DNA of 64,000 nt from Azorinus chamasolen (taxonomy: Eukaryota; Mollusca; Bivalvia; Cardiida; Solecurtidae): positions 76,840,106 through 76,904,105 of the forward strand of contig OY755243.1 of the NCBI GenBank assembly GCA_963576725.1, written 5' to 3'. Below, piece by piece: positions 10,990 through 21,619 of the stretch; the first letter of the stretch is position 1, and the number at the start of each line of letters is the position of its first letter. A program made the position numbers and the translations under genes. The notes under the pieces were generated by a model. It made no database searches. It was not told the DNA's origin and saw only the letters and a program-made list of their open reading frames with translations.

Positions 10990-11083
10990 GGCCAAACATT
11001 GCTGTGACATTATAAACATTCAGTTTGTAAATACGCATGATGTCATTATATCTTACTTGAATATCCATGGAGAAAAGAGTTAA
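10990..11083. mobile_element. T1 MITE end fragment
   Basis: GATGTCATTATATCTTACTT, then GAATATCCATGG and GAAAAGAGTTAA, the T1 long-side end. The hairpin is absent. Confidence 0.45.
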
Positions 11084-11217
11084 AGATGAGTGTTGCATCA
11101 TTAGGAGAACTCAGAATGGTTTGCATACATGGCCTCTGCTTTATGTGGCAGCTGCTATGTACGTATATTACATAGGCGTCGCCTGTCTTTCCGTATGTTG
11201 CAACACCATTACTCTTT

Positions 11218-11289
11218 CCTCTAGTAAATGCTCCTTTTCGGTAGATTTATTCAAATACTTTAAAACTAGCCTACGAATGAATTGGTTAA
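11218..11289. mobile_element. T2 MITE fragment, inverted
   Basis: CTCTAGTAAATGCTCCTTTT and CGGTAGATTTATTCAAA, then GAATTGGTTAA: the T2 long-side end without the hairpin. Confidence 0.5.
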
Positions 11290-11429
11290 TGACACACTGA
11301 ATAAAAATCTCCATGTGGCATTGCAGAATTATTGTTTGTCATTTTTGCATGAAACATGGGGAGTTGTTGTCGCATACGACTCGATCAATTTGAATGTTAT
11401 TGAATTGATACTTGTCATACATAATAGCC

Positions 11430-11606
11430 ACGAATAGTACATGTGCAAGACGAAATTTCTTGTGTTTAGTGGCAGGCATTACATATCTCCTATTGAGTAT
11501 TTTTGTCACTTGGTCTTATTCCATGTGTTGTTGGTGTCACAAACTTGGATTTGCAACCAAGGCTGCCATGCGGGGCTATTCATCACCTTTAATGATAGAT
11601 CTAGTT
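11430..11606 (+). mobile_element. HL tail fragment
   Basis: The tail GCGGGGCTATTCATCACC, then TTTAATGATAGATCTAGTT at 11572-11606 matches the tail ending at 9673. The upstream part is a single divergent unit and no head is seen. Confidence 0.5.
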
Positions 11607-11633
11607 TCCACTGAATATAATACAAATAATGTA

Positions 11634-11834
11634 CAATAGAACCTGTCTTAAGCGGTTATTCATTTATTGAACACAAGAGTCTTAAAAAGCCAGCGGCTGC
11701 TTAATGCAGGGCAAAAGTAATGCAGACAGCTCCTATAGGAGTTTTCTGCATTACTTTTGACCAGCATTATGCTACCACCTGGCTTACAGACCCATAATTA
11801 GACCACTTTTGATGGCCGCTTGGTTCTACTCCTG
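11634..11834. mobile_element. P-family MITE, CAGTAGAACCTGTCTTAAGCGG subtype
   Basis: Starts after TA with CAATAGAACCTGTCTTAAGC and ends in a damaged complement (GATGGCCGCTTGGTTCTAC). The hairpin arms are TGCAGACAGCTCCTATAGGA and near complement, with outer CTGCTTAATGCAGGGC. Confidence 0.65.
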
Positions 11835-11862
11835 GTATTTCCTGAATTACCAAATGCATCTT

Positions 11863-11985
11863 TTAACCTTTTCGACGCGGAATGGACTATTCCAAAATTC
11901 AAACAGGTCTAGGTTAAAACAGTCAACGCATGTTGGTCTACACTGTTTGTAGAGGACATTAGTGATTCATTTCCCACACAGAAAA
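11863..11985. mobile_element. T6 TTAA MITE, partial
   Basis: TTAACCTTTTCGACGCGGAA, then GGACTATTCCAAAATTCAAA, later GTCTACACTGTTTGTAGAGG, then ACATTAGTGATTCATTTCCC. Compare the T6 copy at 12481. Confidence 0.5.
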
Positions 11986-12099
11986 TATTAAATTTAAAAA
12001 CGTTTTTAGACAGCACACATTTCGTATACTCAATATATAATAGCCTTATTTCTGATGGATTCTTAAATTCAAATAAAGTTTTTGATAGGCTTGCTGGCT

Positions 12100-12480
12100 C
12101 CTAAAGCATGGTAACGAGGTCATGTATTATTGACATAAAAGTAGTCCCGATTCACTGATGTCTGCTGTAGATGATTGTTGTAAGAAATTGTGCCAGTAAC
12201 TGATTTCAAAATATGTATTTACCATTAATCCGCTAAATGATCTAAGCATACACTATTATACCACAAACGATATACCATTTCAGAATATATATTTACCTTT
12301 AATCCTTTTAAATCATCTAAACGCAGACTATGTTGGCATCATATATTTCGAAGTTATGAGCACGGCAAAACGATGTATGACGACGCCGAAATGGCTCCTA
12401 GTTGCCATGCTACATGTGCATTTAGGATAATCTAAACTCATACATTATGTATCGTATAAAACAGAAAATTGTTTTCGAAC
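12100..12480. repeat. R1 dispersed repeat
   Basis: Shares AAAGTAGTCCCGATTCACTG and ATGTCTGCTGTAGATGATT with 28.1 and 33.2 kb, and farther on GACGACGCCGAAATGG with 33.39 kb. Ends undefined, non-coding. Confidence 0.5.
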
Positions 12481-12665
12481 TTAACCCTTAAAGCGCTGGA
12501 TCTTCAAAAGGAAAATTCCAAAATTCAAGCTTATGGTGCATATTTAGGATTTGTTTAAAAGAAATGTGTAACATGACAAACAGTGCAGCCTCTGGTGAGA
12601 GGGCTCCTGGTATATACTGTTTGCAAAGAACATTAGTGACCCGTGTCCCGAATTGTTAGGGTTAA
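12481..12665. mobile_element. T6 TTAA MITE
   Basis: TTAA at 12481 and 12662 (TTAACCCTTAAAGCGCTGG ... GTTAGGGTTAA). The hairpin is decayed: ACAAACAGTGCAGCCTCTGG, then GGGCTCCTGGTATATACTGT. Confidence 0.65.
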
Positions 12666-12848
12666 ACAGACAAATCTGCGTTTTGTTGTCTAAACCAAGG
12701 GTTAGTTATGGGTTTTCAGGGAACAATTTGAGTTTCAACCTACATAACATAAATAGGAGAGCTAGGGACACTCACCAACCCATTTAACAATCTACATTCT
12801 TTTAACCAGTATCCCGCTATGAAAAACGATATCTGCTTAAATTTTAAT

Positions 12849-13022
12849 TTAACCCATTACCTCATATGCTATTTTAGATACAACCACTTTCAATAAATCT
12901 ACCGAAAAGGGGCATTAACTAGAGAAAAGGCAAATTTTAGAATGTTGTAGTTTGAAACCATTGTGATATATAGAGCATTTGCTCCTATAGGAGTAAATGC
13001 TCTATTTATCACAATGGTTTCA
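12849..13022. mobile_element. T2 TTAA MITE, truncated after hairpin
   Basis: TTAACCCATTACCTCATATG start, intact hairpin GAAACCATTGTGATATATAG / GCATTTGCTCCTATAGGAG and complement. The short side after the hairpin is replaced by F and T1 fragments. Confidence 0.65.
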
Positions 13023-13135
13023 CTATATATGCTGTGACCACTCTTTAGAATCGTCTCGATTATAATCATTTTGTCCATGCATATTCATGGTAGGTATTGA
13101 AATCCGAAATAAATATAGAACAGTAGAAGAGTTAA
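13023..13135. mobile_element. F fragment joined to an inverted T1 end
   Basis: TGTGACCACTCTTTAGAATC, then GTCTC (F hairpin arm) runs directly into ATTTTGTCCATGCATATTCA and GGTAGGTATTGAAAT, the inverted T1 long side, ending in TTAA at 13132. Confidence 0.5.
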
Positions 13136-13267
13136 GCAATTATGTGCTTTTAAAGACGTCTATGTTCACTAATAAAGGGATTGCTTTAGAGGGTATTACT
13201 GTATTGTTTTGTGTAGCTTAAGGGAAAGGTGGTATCGATACACTCTTCATGCATATATATTTACAAA

Positions 13268-13471
13268 CAGTAAAATCTCGATTATTCGAACACTAAACTA
13301 CATATTATAGACTATCTTTAAGACAGGTGGCAGCTTAATGCATTGTGAAAGTCATGTAGAAAGCTCCTAGAGGAGCTTTCTACATGACTTTCACCATGCA
13401 TTAAGCAGCCACCTGTTTAAAGGGGTCTAAATATTTCTATACAGAACATTCGAATAATCGAGATTTTACTG
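13268..13471. mobile_element. P-family MITE, CGATTATTCGAA subtype
   Basis: Near-perfect terminal repeats CAGTAAAATCTCGATTATTC and complement; TA follows the right end. The hairpin at 13323-13416 is centred on CTCCTAGAGGAG. Both arms read ATGTAGAAAG where most relatives read ATGCAGAAAG. Confidence 0.75.
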
Positions 13472-13883
13472 TATTTTATTCATTTTATTTGGAATCATTC
13501 TGGTTGTTACCTGTCGACCCTGGACAACACAAGTAGTAAATAACTCTGCAGATGTCAATGCCCTTAACACATTTGTAGCAGAATTAGTCTAGGATCATAA
13601 AAATGCCATTATCCATTTGTCATTCCTTTTCCCAAAAGATGAACTATGGTCTGATGCCCCACTTTATTCGTCTGTTCTCATTTGCGTAGTTCGGCTCGAA
13701 GGAATCTTTCTGATGGATGCACGTGACTGTATTACAATTCCCGGAGGAAAGTAGCATGTGATACTGGATGTTGCAGCACATAGTGAATACACAGTTTGGT
13801 AATGTAGAGGGTCACACAAATAACAAACCATCGATCAATTTTAATACAGGTTAGCAAAGAAAGTACTTGCGGCAAACTTACTA

Positions 13884-14082
13884 AAGTAAAACATCTCTAA
13901 ATCGGACGATAAATTTAGTATTTATAAATATAGGTGTTGAATACAGGTGGCAGCTTAATGCATGGTGAAGGTCGTGCAGACTAGGAGCTTTCTGTGTGAC
14001 TTTCACGCTGCATTAAGCAGCAACCTGCCTAAACGTATCTGAATTCTTCTCTACTAGAATTCCGATTTAGAGGGATTTACTG
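13884..14082. mobile_element. P-family MITE, CTAAATCGG subtype
   Basis: AAGTAAAACATCTCTAAATC at left and GATTTAGAGGGATTTACTG at right, TA after. Hairpin arms GGTGGCAGCTTAATGC and complement; the apex is damaged (GCAGACTAGGAGC). Confidence 0.65.
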
Positions 14083-14337
14083 TACACTTTTCGCCGTTTA
14101 GCAATTCCTGTTTTATTTCTCTGTGACTTTTATGATAATTCATTTAGTAGAATTGGATGAAAGTAAATTTGAAATATCCATATCTGTAAATCTGTATTTA
14201 GTGACTCAAAACTAAAGTGACGAAAGGTACTGCAGGACATAAGTAATGTTAAACGTTAGTTGGTCTCGACATTGCTTTTAAATTCATCAACAAAGCACCT
14301 GCAAAGTAGCCCTTTTCTCATAAGTAAGCACTTCGAC

Positions 14338-14400
14338 GCATTTGCAAACAGAGTAGAGCCAGGTCAGGCGGTTGATTACTCTGTTTGCAAATGTGTTAGA
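14338..14400. mobile_element. T1 hairpin with internal deletion
   Basis: GCATTTGCAAACAGAGTAGA, then GCCAGGTCAGGCGGTTG, then directly ATTACTCTGTTTGCAAATG. The apex and most of the right arm are lost. Confidence 0.5.
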
Positions 14401-14594
14401 ATGCGTATTTCAGGTGCAATGAGTTCGAGCTAGAACAGTAGTCTCTATAAGGAAGTAACAATGTGAAATAACAGAGAGTATCTTTGAAAGCACGTGCATG
14501 TTACTATTGTACATACAGACTGAAAGTAATCCTGCCAGCATTAGTATTGTACTGAAGTACGCTATCACACTATTAATCGTTTACTGTATACTGA

Positions 14595-14775
14595 ATGGTT
14601 GTTTAATGACATCATGAATACTAACCAGCTGTTTTTATAATTGTATTACAACACAATTTATGTTGACCATGGCAGAAACTAAATAATCAAATCTATATAA
14701 TTCTATAGCAAGCAGAGCTTATTTGGTCTGCTCTGTTAGCAAAGTCGTTTAAAGACGTATCTATGGAATGATGGC
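14595..14775. mobile_element. T1 MITE remnant
   Basis: AATGACATCATGAATACTAA on the long side and a collapsed hairpin CAAGCAGAGCTTATTTGGTC, then TGCTCTGTTAGC at 14709-14744. Confidence 0.45.
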
Positions 14776-14779
14776 TTGG

Positions 14780-15335
14780 CGACTCTATTCTAGTTTCAAT
14801 GTGGAAAATATGCACACACATCCAATTGGGCTATAGTGGAATACTTCCCCGATGGCCAAACTTATTCATTATCCATTAACATAAGAATATTCAAAATAGT
14901 CTGGTATTTTAAGTGATCTACATATACACAAATGTATTTTCCAGACATTCTCTGCTTTGCATTAGCACGTATATTACAGCTGTTTTCTTTACAGACCAAT
15001 ACCAATATACGTCTGATTATGTTAACCCTTTGAAAACTGAATATTTAAAGTAACACGACCATTACTGATAAATGATAAGAGTCCATTCAGTTTGAAGAGA
15101 CAAACTTTGCCAGAAGAAGTTGACTGACAAATAATACAGACATGGATCAGGAGCTCCTCTCAGAGCTATCTGACCTGTGTTGACACATGTTTTAAAAAAA
15201 CATTAAACATGTTTCTTGCATTCCAAGAATGCAAACATTGTAAAAGACAAAAACAAATTCCAGCAAATAGTTTCAGTTTCTTTAGTAATGGTTTTTATTA
15301 AAGCCAACATCAGATCAGCGTTCTAGTGTTGTGTT
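14780..15335. other. No recognisable feature
   Basis: No gene, hairpin family or tandem repeat seen. A weak GGAGCTCCTCTCAGAGCTATC at about 15150 may be a degraded hairpin apex. Confidence 0.4.
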
Positions 15336-15382
15336 CACTTTTTATACGCCCGTTTGAAAAAACGGGACCTATTATGGAATGG

Positions 15383-16120
15383 CGCTGTCCGTCTGTAACA
15401 TTTCTAACTTTGTCTGTAACATCTCTAACTCAAGTTCCGCTAGGTGGATCCTTCTCAAATTTAACCACAATGTGTATCTAGACATGCTACAGTAGCCTGC
15501 CAAGTCCCAGTTCGAATATCCAAGGTCAAGGTCACAAAATTGGACTTAGAACTTGTTTAGCAAAAATGTTAACCTACCTGTCTGTCTGTAACATCTCTAA
15601 CTCAAGTTCCGCTTGGTGAATCCTTCCCAAATTTAACCACAATGTTTATCTAGACATGCTACAGTAGCCTGCCAAGTCCCGATTCGTATATCCAAGGTCA
15701 AGGTCACACAATTGGACTTAGAATTTGTGTTTAGCAAAAATGTTAACCTACCTGTCTGTCTGTAACATCTCTAACCCAAGTTAAGCTTGGTGGATCCTTC
15801 CCAAATTTAACCACAATGTTTATCTAGACATGCTACAGTAGCCTGCCAAGTCCCGGTTCGTATATCTAAGGTCAAGGTCACACAATTGGACTTAGAATTT
15901 GCGTTAAGCAAAAATGTTAACCTACCTGTCTGTCTGTAACATCTCTAACTCAAGTTCCACTTGATGGATCCTTCCCAAATTTAACCACAATGTTTATCTA
16001 GACATGCTACAGTAGCCTGCCAAGTCCCGGTTCGTTTATCCAAGATCAAGGTCGCTTAATTGGACTTAGAATTTGCGTTTAGCATTTGCGTTAAGCAAAA
16101 ATGTTAACCTCAATTTATGT
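15383..16120. repeat. 174-bp tandem array, about four units
   Basis: Landmark ATCTCTAACTCAAGTTCC at 15421, 15593, 15767 and 15941. Each unit carries a CAAGGTCAAGGTCAC-like stretch. Non-coding. Confidence 0.85.
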
Positions 16121-16129
16121 GGAACACAT

Positions 16130-16176
16130 TTTTAGCTCGACTATTCGAAGAATAGTCGAGCTATCCTACTCGCCCA

Positions 16177-16260
<84 letters not shown>

Positions 16261-17264
16261 ACACTTTGGTTAAGGTTTTTGCTAAAGTCCACTTTTTGCC
16301 TCTAACCTTTGGAATAAAGCTTTGAAACTTGGAACACTTGTTCACCACCATAAACTTTATCTGTAGGTAAGAGTACATAACTCTGTCAAGCATTTTGTCA
16401 GAATTATGGCCCTTTTTAACGTAGAGTTTTTGGTTAAGGTTTTTGTTAAAGTCCACTTTTTGCCTCTTACTTTTGGAATAAAGCTTTGAAACTAAGAACA
16501 CTTGTTCACCACCACAATCTTCATCTGTATGTAAGAGTACATAACTCTGTCAAGCATTTTGTCAGAATTATGGCCCTTTTTAACTTAGAATTTTTGGTTA
16601 AGGTTTTTGTTAAAGTCCACTTTTTGCCTCTTACTTTTGGAATAAAGCTTTGAAACTTAGAACACTTGTTTACCACCACAATCTTCATCTGTAGGCAAGA
16701 ATACATAACTCTGTCAAACATTTTGACAGAATTATGGCCCTTTTTAAATTAGAACTTTTGGTTAAGGTTTTTGTTAAAGTCCACTTATTTACATAACCCT
16801 TTGAGATAAAGCTTTAAAACTTGGAACACTTGTTCACCATCACAATCTTCATCTGTAGGCAAGAGTACATTACTCTGTCAAGCATTTTGACAGAATTATG
16901 GCCATTTTTAACTTAGAACTTTTGGTTAAGGTTTTTGTTAAAGTCCACTTATTTACATAACCCTTTGAGATAAAGCTTTGAAACTTGGAACACTTGTTCA
17001 CCACATCAAGCTTCATATGTACGCAAGAGTACATTACTCTGTCAAGCATTTTAACAGAAATTATTGCCCTTTTTTTACTTAAGTTTTTCTCTTTCATTAA
17101 AGAGTTCAAAGAGATCCTACATCCTGAATACTATTAAAGATAATTTACTGAGACTGATTACTTGCTTCTAGTATCATTGGACTCTATTTTAGTCCACTAT
17201 CAAGCATTTTTACACTAACAATTCTGAGAATAGTCGAGCGCGCTGTCCTGTGACAGCTCTTGTT
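16130..17264 (+). mobile_element. Inner HL Helitron-like element
   Basis: Perfect head hairpin AGCTCGACTATTC GAA GAATAGTCGAGCT at 16134-16162, then a GGCGTC microsatellite, then a 164-bp array. The tail GAATAGTCGAGCGCG is followed by hairpin CTGTCCTGTGACAG (17243-17256) and CTCTTGTT ending at 17264. The GAATAGTCGAGC part of the head is repeated just before the tail. A second block of the same array follows to 17,880. Confidence 0.65.
16177..16260. repeat. GGCGTC / CGCGTC hexanucleotide microsatellite
   Basis: About eight GGCGTC then six CGCGTC units. A poly-Arg open frame over it is an artefact. Confidence 0.9.
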
Positions 17265-17880
17265 GTAAGTCCACTTATTTACATAACACTTTGAAACTTG
17301 GAACACTTGTTCACCGCCACAACGAATTATGCCCCTTTTTTAACTTAGACTTTTTGGTTAAGGTTTTTGTTAAAGTCCATTTATTTACATAATCCTTTGA
17401 GATAAAGCTTTTAAACTTGGTACACTTGTTCACCATCACAAGCTTCGCCTGTAGACAACAGTACATAACTCTGTTCAACATTTTGACAGAATTATGCCCC
17501 TTTTTAACTTAGAATTTTTGGTTAAGGTTTTGGTTAAAGTCCATTTATTTACATAACCCTTTGAGATAAAGCTTTTAAACTTGGAACACTTGTTCACCAT
17601 CACAAGGTTCACCTGTAGGCAAGAGTACACAACTCTGTCCAACATTTTGACAGAATTATGTCCCCTTTTAACTTAGAATTTTTTGTTAAGGTTTTGGTTA
17701 AAGTCCATTTATTTACATAACCCTTTGAGATAAAGCTTTTAAAGTTAAAACATTTGTTCTCCATCAGAATCTTCATCTGTAGGCAAGAGTAAATACAATG
17801 TAACTCTGTCAAGCATTTAGACACAATTATAACACTTTTTAATTTCGAATTTTTGGTTAAGGTTTTTTGTCAAAGTATGC
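16270..17880. repeat. 164-bp tandem array
   Basis: Landmark AACACTTGTTCACCACCA at 16333, 16497, 16661, 16825 and 16989 (exactly 164 apart). After the tail it recurs at 17302, 17421, 17585 and about 17,748. Each unit includes CTCTGTCAAGCATTTTG and TTGGTTAAGGTTTTTG. Confidence 0.9.
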
Positions 17881-18085
17881 CTATTTACAACCTTGAAACT
17901 TGGTCACAAAATTGGACTTAGAATTTGAGTTTAGCAAATACGTTAACCCCAGTTAATGTTGAACAAGACCTCGACGGGCATATATTGTGCCCACTGGCAC
18001 TCTTGTTACTGTTGTTTACTAGGCTTCAGCACCTCTGTTGCACCATGATCAAGATACGTCATGGAGTATCTCGGCATCTTACCTA

Positions 18086-18291
18086 CAGTAAAACCTCTCT
18101 ATACCGACCACTTAATTACATCAAACATTTCGTGTTAAAGGCAGGTGGCTGCCTAAAGCAAGGTGAAAGTAAAAAAGAACGCTCCTATAGGAGTGTTCTG
18201 TTTTACTTTCACCTTGCTTTAAGCAGCAACCTGCCCTAAACAGCAACTAATTGATACAATTTAGTGGCCGTTATAGAGAGGTTGTACTTTA
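18086..18291. mobile_element. P-family MITE, CCTCTCTATACCG subtype
   Basis: TA then CAGTAAAACCTCTCTATACC at left and TTATAGAGAGGTTGTAC at right. The hairpin carries GAACGCTCCTATAGGAGTGT, with GTAAAAAAGAACG opposed to TGTTCTGTTTTAC. Closest relative is at 34.56 kb. Confidence 0.75.
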
Positions 18292-18334
18292 CAAATCTGA
18301 GTCTTAAGTAAGAGAAATACACTATAGTTGATGC

Positions 18335-18478
18335 CGTAACTCTTTCCCTCGTATAAACTGATATAATAGAACTGATTATAAGTTTCTATCATGTGTACAT
18401 ATGCCATTATAAAAACATCAACTTATAAATATCATAATGTCATTATTTCTTACATGAATATCAATTCTGAAAGATTGA
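18335..18478. mobile_element. T1 MITE remnant without hairpin
   Basis: AACTCTTTCCCTCGTATAAA start and ATCATAATGTCATTATTTCT, then TACATGAATATC end. The middle keeps GATATAATAGAACTGATT and no palindrome. Confidence 0.45.
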
Positions 18479-18481
18479 GAG

Positions 18482-18735
18482 CATTGGAGAGCAGCAATGC
18501 GAAAAGAGAAAATTGCCGACTCGGTTTTATTTAGTGTGTTCATGGGCAGGACAATTTTACCCATGCCCCCTAGCACCGGCTTAAGCAGTGTTCAATTTCC
18601 ATAACTAAAATCATTGAAATCAATGATCCCGAGGGACCAGAAAATGTAACAACACTGAGAATGAAGTATGGGCGATTTTTCATTGCCGCCACACGCGTAC
18701 CTATTACCCGCTGTTGTGAAGTACATAAATTCTGC
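18482..18735 (+). repeat. R2 dispersed repeat
   Basis: Contains GAAAATTGCCGACTCGGTTT, CCTAGCACCGGCTTAAGCAG and GAGGGACCAGAAAATG, shared with the cluster at 59.2-61.2 kb. Non-coding. Confidence 0.65.
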
Positions 18736-18959
18736 GTCTTGTGTCTGGCTTTTCCTGCAGGATTTTACTATTTTACACAAATTATCTTGGTATTATGCTT
18801 CGTCAAAATTGAATCAAAAGAATCAGGATCCATGTAGAACATTCATTGTCATGGCAACGAAGAGAGAAATCTATAAACATTTTATTTTCCAAAACCAGTG
18901 GTTAGAATTGAATAATATTAGATAGGAACATTTTTGTGACATTTTTGTGACAATCTACC

Positions 18960-19543
18960 GAAACTGCAAAAATGATGGTCGCCTTAATCAAAGTTGCTAA
19001 AACCATGCTGATATCTCATTGTCCTGTGTCAATGGTACTTGGGGAAAGTCCTCAGGCGACCTCATCCAACAGGTGATATGCAAATAATTGTCACCAGGGG
19101 CTGGGCTAAATTTCTATATGGAAATCTATTTGGAAAACTTTAAAAGAAATCTTCTCCAAATATTAGCCCACTTAAATCAAATGGTATTTGCTAGGAATAG
19201 TCCGTTGGTGATTCTTGATCAAAGTTCCTAAGTCATGCTGTTATCTGAAAACAAACATGACCGTAAGCAGCTAAGTGTCCTTATTTTGCTATAGGAAAAC
19301 TTTAAAATTTCTTCTTCTCCGGTGCAATTGGTCCTATTTGAAAGGTATTTGGTAGGAATAGTCTTCTGATGACTTAATGAGAATTAACAAACTTTTAGGC
19401 TACAATGCATTTTAACAAAATGAATAATCTTAAAACAACTATGGATCTATTTCCTTCATCTTCCTTCGATTGTTTTGACTATATCACCTATCAGTGATAT
19501 ATTTCGCGGGCGAGGGATATAGGGCCATCATGGCACTCTTGTT
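18960..19543 (+). mobile_element. HL element remnant with tail
   Basis: About two diverged ~220-bp units (AATCAAAGTTGCTAAAACCA vs GATCAAAGTTCCTAAGTCA; TAGGAATAGTC twice) precede the tail GCGGGCGAGGGATATAGG, then hairpin GCCATCATGGC and ACTCTTGTT ending at 19543. Confidence 0.5.
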
Positions 19544-19803
19544 TTAACTGAGACTAAACGATTGATAATAAAACATATTTATGCATCCATACATTCCCTT
19601 TGAAAATGTTAATTAAACGATGTTTAGTTTTCCACATTTGCTCGTAACAGCATTCGGCATTTACATTTATGCGATTCTAATACTATTACCGATGTTTCCT
19701 CTTCTTAATTGGTACTCTTGTGGGCAAAGTATTGATTTCTCTAGCAAATACTATGCAATATTCTTAATCCTTATCACGATGTCCACTACCTGTCTCTCAT
19801 TTG

Positions 19804-19866
19804 AAAACAGCTTGTACCAAGAGGGACTGCGAATTACCCGGCGTCGAATCAGGATCATATCTATTT
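19804..19866. repeat. X hairpin, decayed
   Basis: GAAAACAGCTTGTACCAAG and CCCGGCGTCGAATCAGGATC. The X-family follower CTCAAAAGCTTGATCGAATC is at 19,886. Confidence 0.45.
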
Positions 19867-20030
19867 AATAATCTGTCCATGCCTTCTCAAAAGCTTGATC
19901 GAATCGGAATAAGTCAAAATTGCATTAAATCAAATTTTGAGCAGTGGGCTAAGGGTTACTATTAACGTTAAATTTGTGGATTTGTATCGAGTTAGATAAA
20001 CTATACATTATCCATTATCCAACTCATTAA

Positions 20031-20178
20031 ATGCATACACTACTAAGTATGATTTCGTACGTACTAAGTACATACACTACCAAACATGATTTCCTTATAA
20101 ATACATACACAACCAGGCATATTTGCTTATTTGATACATACAATACTAAACATGATTTCTTAATGAATGTAAACAATA
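20031..20178. repeat. 33-bp minisatellite
   Basis: Unit like CATACACTACCAAACATGAT, then TTCCTTATAAATA; about four imperfect copies. The 33-bp period keeps one frame open, so the 84-residue frame is an artefact. Confidence 0.75.
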
Positions 20179-20285
20179 CTACAAACTCCTACAGGGAGTA
20201 CCACATGCGCCCAATTATAATGAAACAGGAAACAGCACAGTTACAAGACATAGGCATAAACTTTAACCATATAAAACTGAATTAA

Positions 20286-20345
20286 ACCGTGAGGTGAACG
20301 CAGGAGTACCGCCCTGGAACGGTCAGAATAAGGACTGATTGGGGC
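20286..20345 (+). repeat. R3 repeat fragment
   Basis: ACCGCCCTGGAACGGTCAGA, then ATAAGGACTGATTGGGGC, resembling the end of the R3 copy at 23.72-23.77 kb and inverted 55.9-56.0 kb. Confidence 0.4.
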
Positions 20346-20595
20346 TTAACCCTTTCCGTGTTCTATGTTTACTTCAAATTTCAATACCTACTGAATATTC
20401 ATGGACAAAATATTTATAATGAAATATGCAAGGTGGTACATTGTAGCCATTTTAGAAAGTAAAGAAACAGATCTTTCAAATTCCACTAGCCAACAGAGCA
20501 GACCCTGATCAGTCGGCTCCTCTATAAGCGTTCTGATATGGGTCTACTCTGTTTGCAAATGCGTGAAATCACTTTTATATGAGGGAAAGGGTTAA
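20346..20595. mobile_element. T1 TTAA MITE, nearly complete
   Basis: TTAA at 20346 and 20592 with ends CCCTTTCCGTGTTC and AGGGAAAGGG. The hairpin at 20489-20556 has a disturbed apex (GGCTCCTCTATAAGCG). Long side matches 6.87 kb. Confidence 0.8.
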
Positions 20596-20599
20596 ACTA

Positions 20600-21615
20600 G
20601 GTTTGTGGATATATCTCACCTTCATCTAAGTCAAAATGAAAAGTAAAATCCCTCTTGCAGACAACTCCACAACATGAGTAACGACGACGAGACAAAATAA
20701 TACTCCAACGAACTGTATACACCAACAATTTCTACACAGACGTTATGAAAAGATGGAAATAAATACAAGGGAGTTCTTAAGATATAACTGTTTATATTGC
20801 AAAGAAAACAAAAAAGACATCGATAACATGTGTTCGATACCGGTAGGAGGCTGGAGTAATTATGGAGAGTTCAATCGGGGTACAACATAAATGGCAAAAT
20901 ACAAACACCCAGGCCCCCTCCCCAACCACTCCGTATGTGGGTGCCGTTATACAAAATTAGGTATTTCCCGTCGTCGCAGATGCATAGATAGAAGTATAAT
21001 GCCAAACTGTATAGGAGTCGATCATCTGACTTCGCAATATACAGACTTTCTAAAGTGTACAAATATCCTATCTAACGGAAAAGTGATTGAATAAAACATA
21101 TCTGAACAGGTCCACGTGGTATACTTATCTACACTATCATTGGTAAAGAATGCATGTCTAGAATTACAGGCAATAAATTAAACTTTTTCTTTAGAAATTG
21201 TTTTACGTAAACTATATTTATAGGTCTATAAGTGTGACCTTTATATAAGATCTAGCGTTAGTGTAGTATAAAGTGTAGAAAAAATCGTATGTGTTTATAA
21301 TGTTAGCTTGGTGTTACGCGTTTTGTAATTTAGTTAAAACCTAACTGGAGTTTTTATAGACAGAAAAGGTTAATTCCGAAATTCTAATAAGCGTTATCAC
21401 AGTAGTGCTTGACATGATGCTCCTTAACTTTAGAAAGTGTAGTGGTTGTGCTTTAGACCGAGTTTGCTATGAAACATGTGGCGTTTAATCCATATACTAA
21501 ACTCGTGTTTTCTTGTTAAATAATACAATCGTAACACATATTTTCATAATACACAAAATACTAAACGTTTGTTATGTTATCAAATACATACCATACAAAC
21601 CAAATGTTTCTTATT
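20600..21615. other. No recognisable feature
   Basis: Roughly 1 kb of AT-rich sequence without a repeat family, hairpin or coding-like frame that I could identify. Confidence 0.4.
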
Positions 21616-21619
21616 TGCA

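Larger units (their letters stand above)
15340..18007 (+). mobile_element. Outer HL Helitron-like element, interrupted by an inner HL element
   Basis: Head hairpin CCCGTTTGAAAAAACGGG at 15349-15366 with GTCC-like repeats, then a 174-bp array to about 16,120. The same array sequence (AAATTGGACTTAGAATTTG, then GTTTAGCAAATACGTTAAC) resumes at 17,905 after the inner element. The tail at 17987-18007 is the hairpin GTGCCCACTGGCAC followed by TCTTGTT. Confidence 0.6.

Noticed and set aside
16101..16325. Arg/Pro-rich 74-residue open frame
   Set aside because: It is the translation of the GGCGTC/CGCGTC microsatellite and its surroundings in an HL element.
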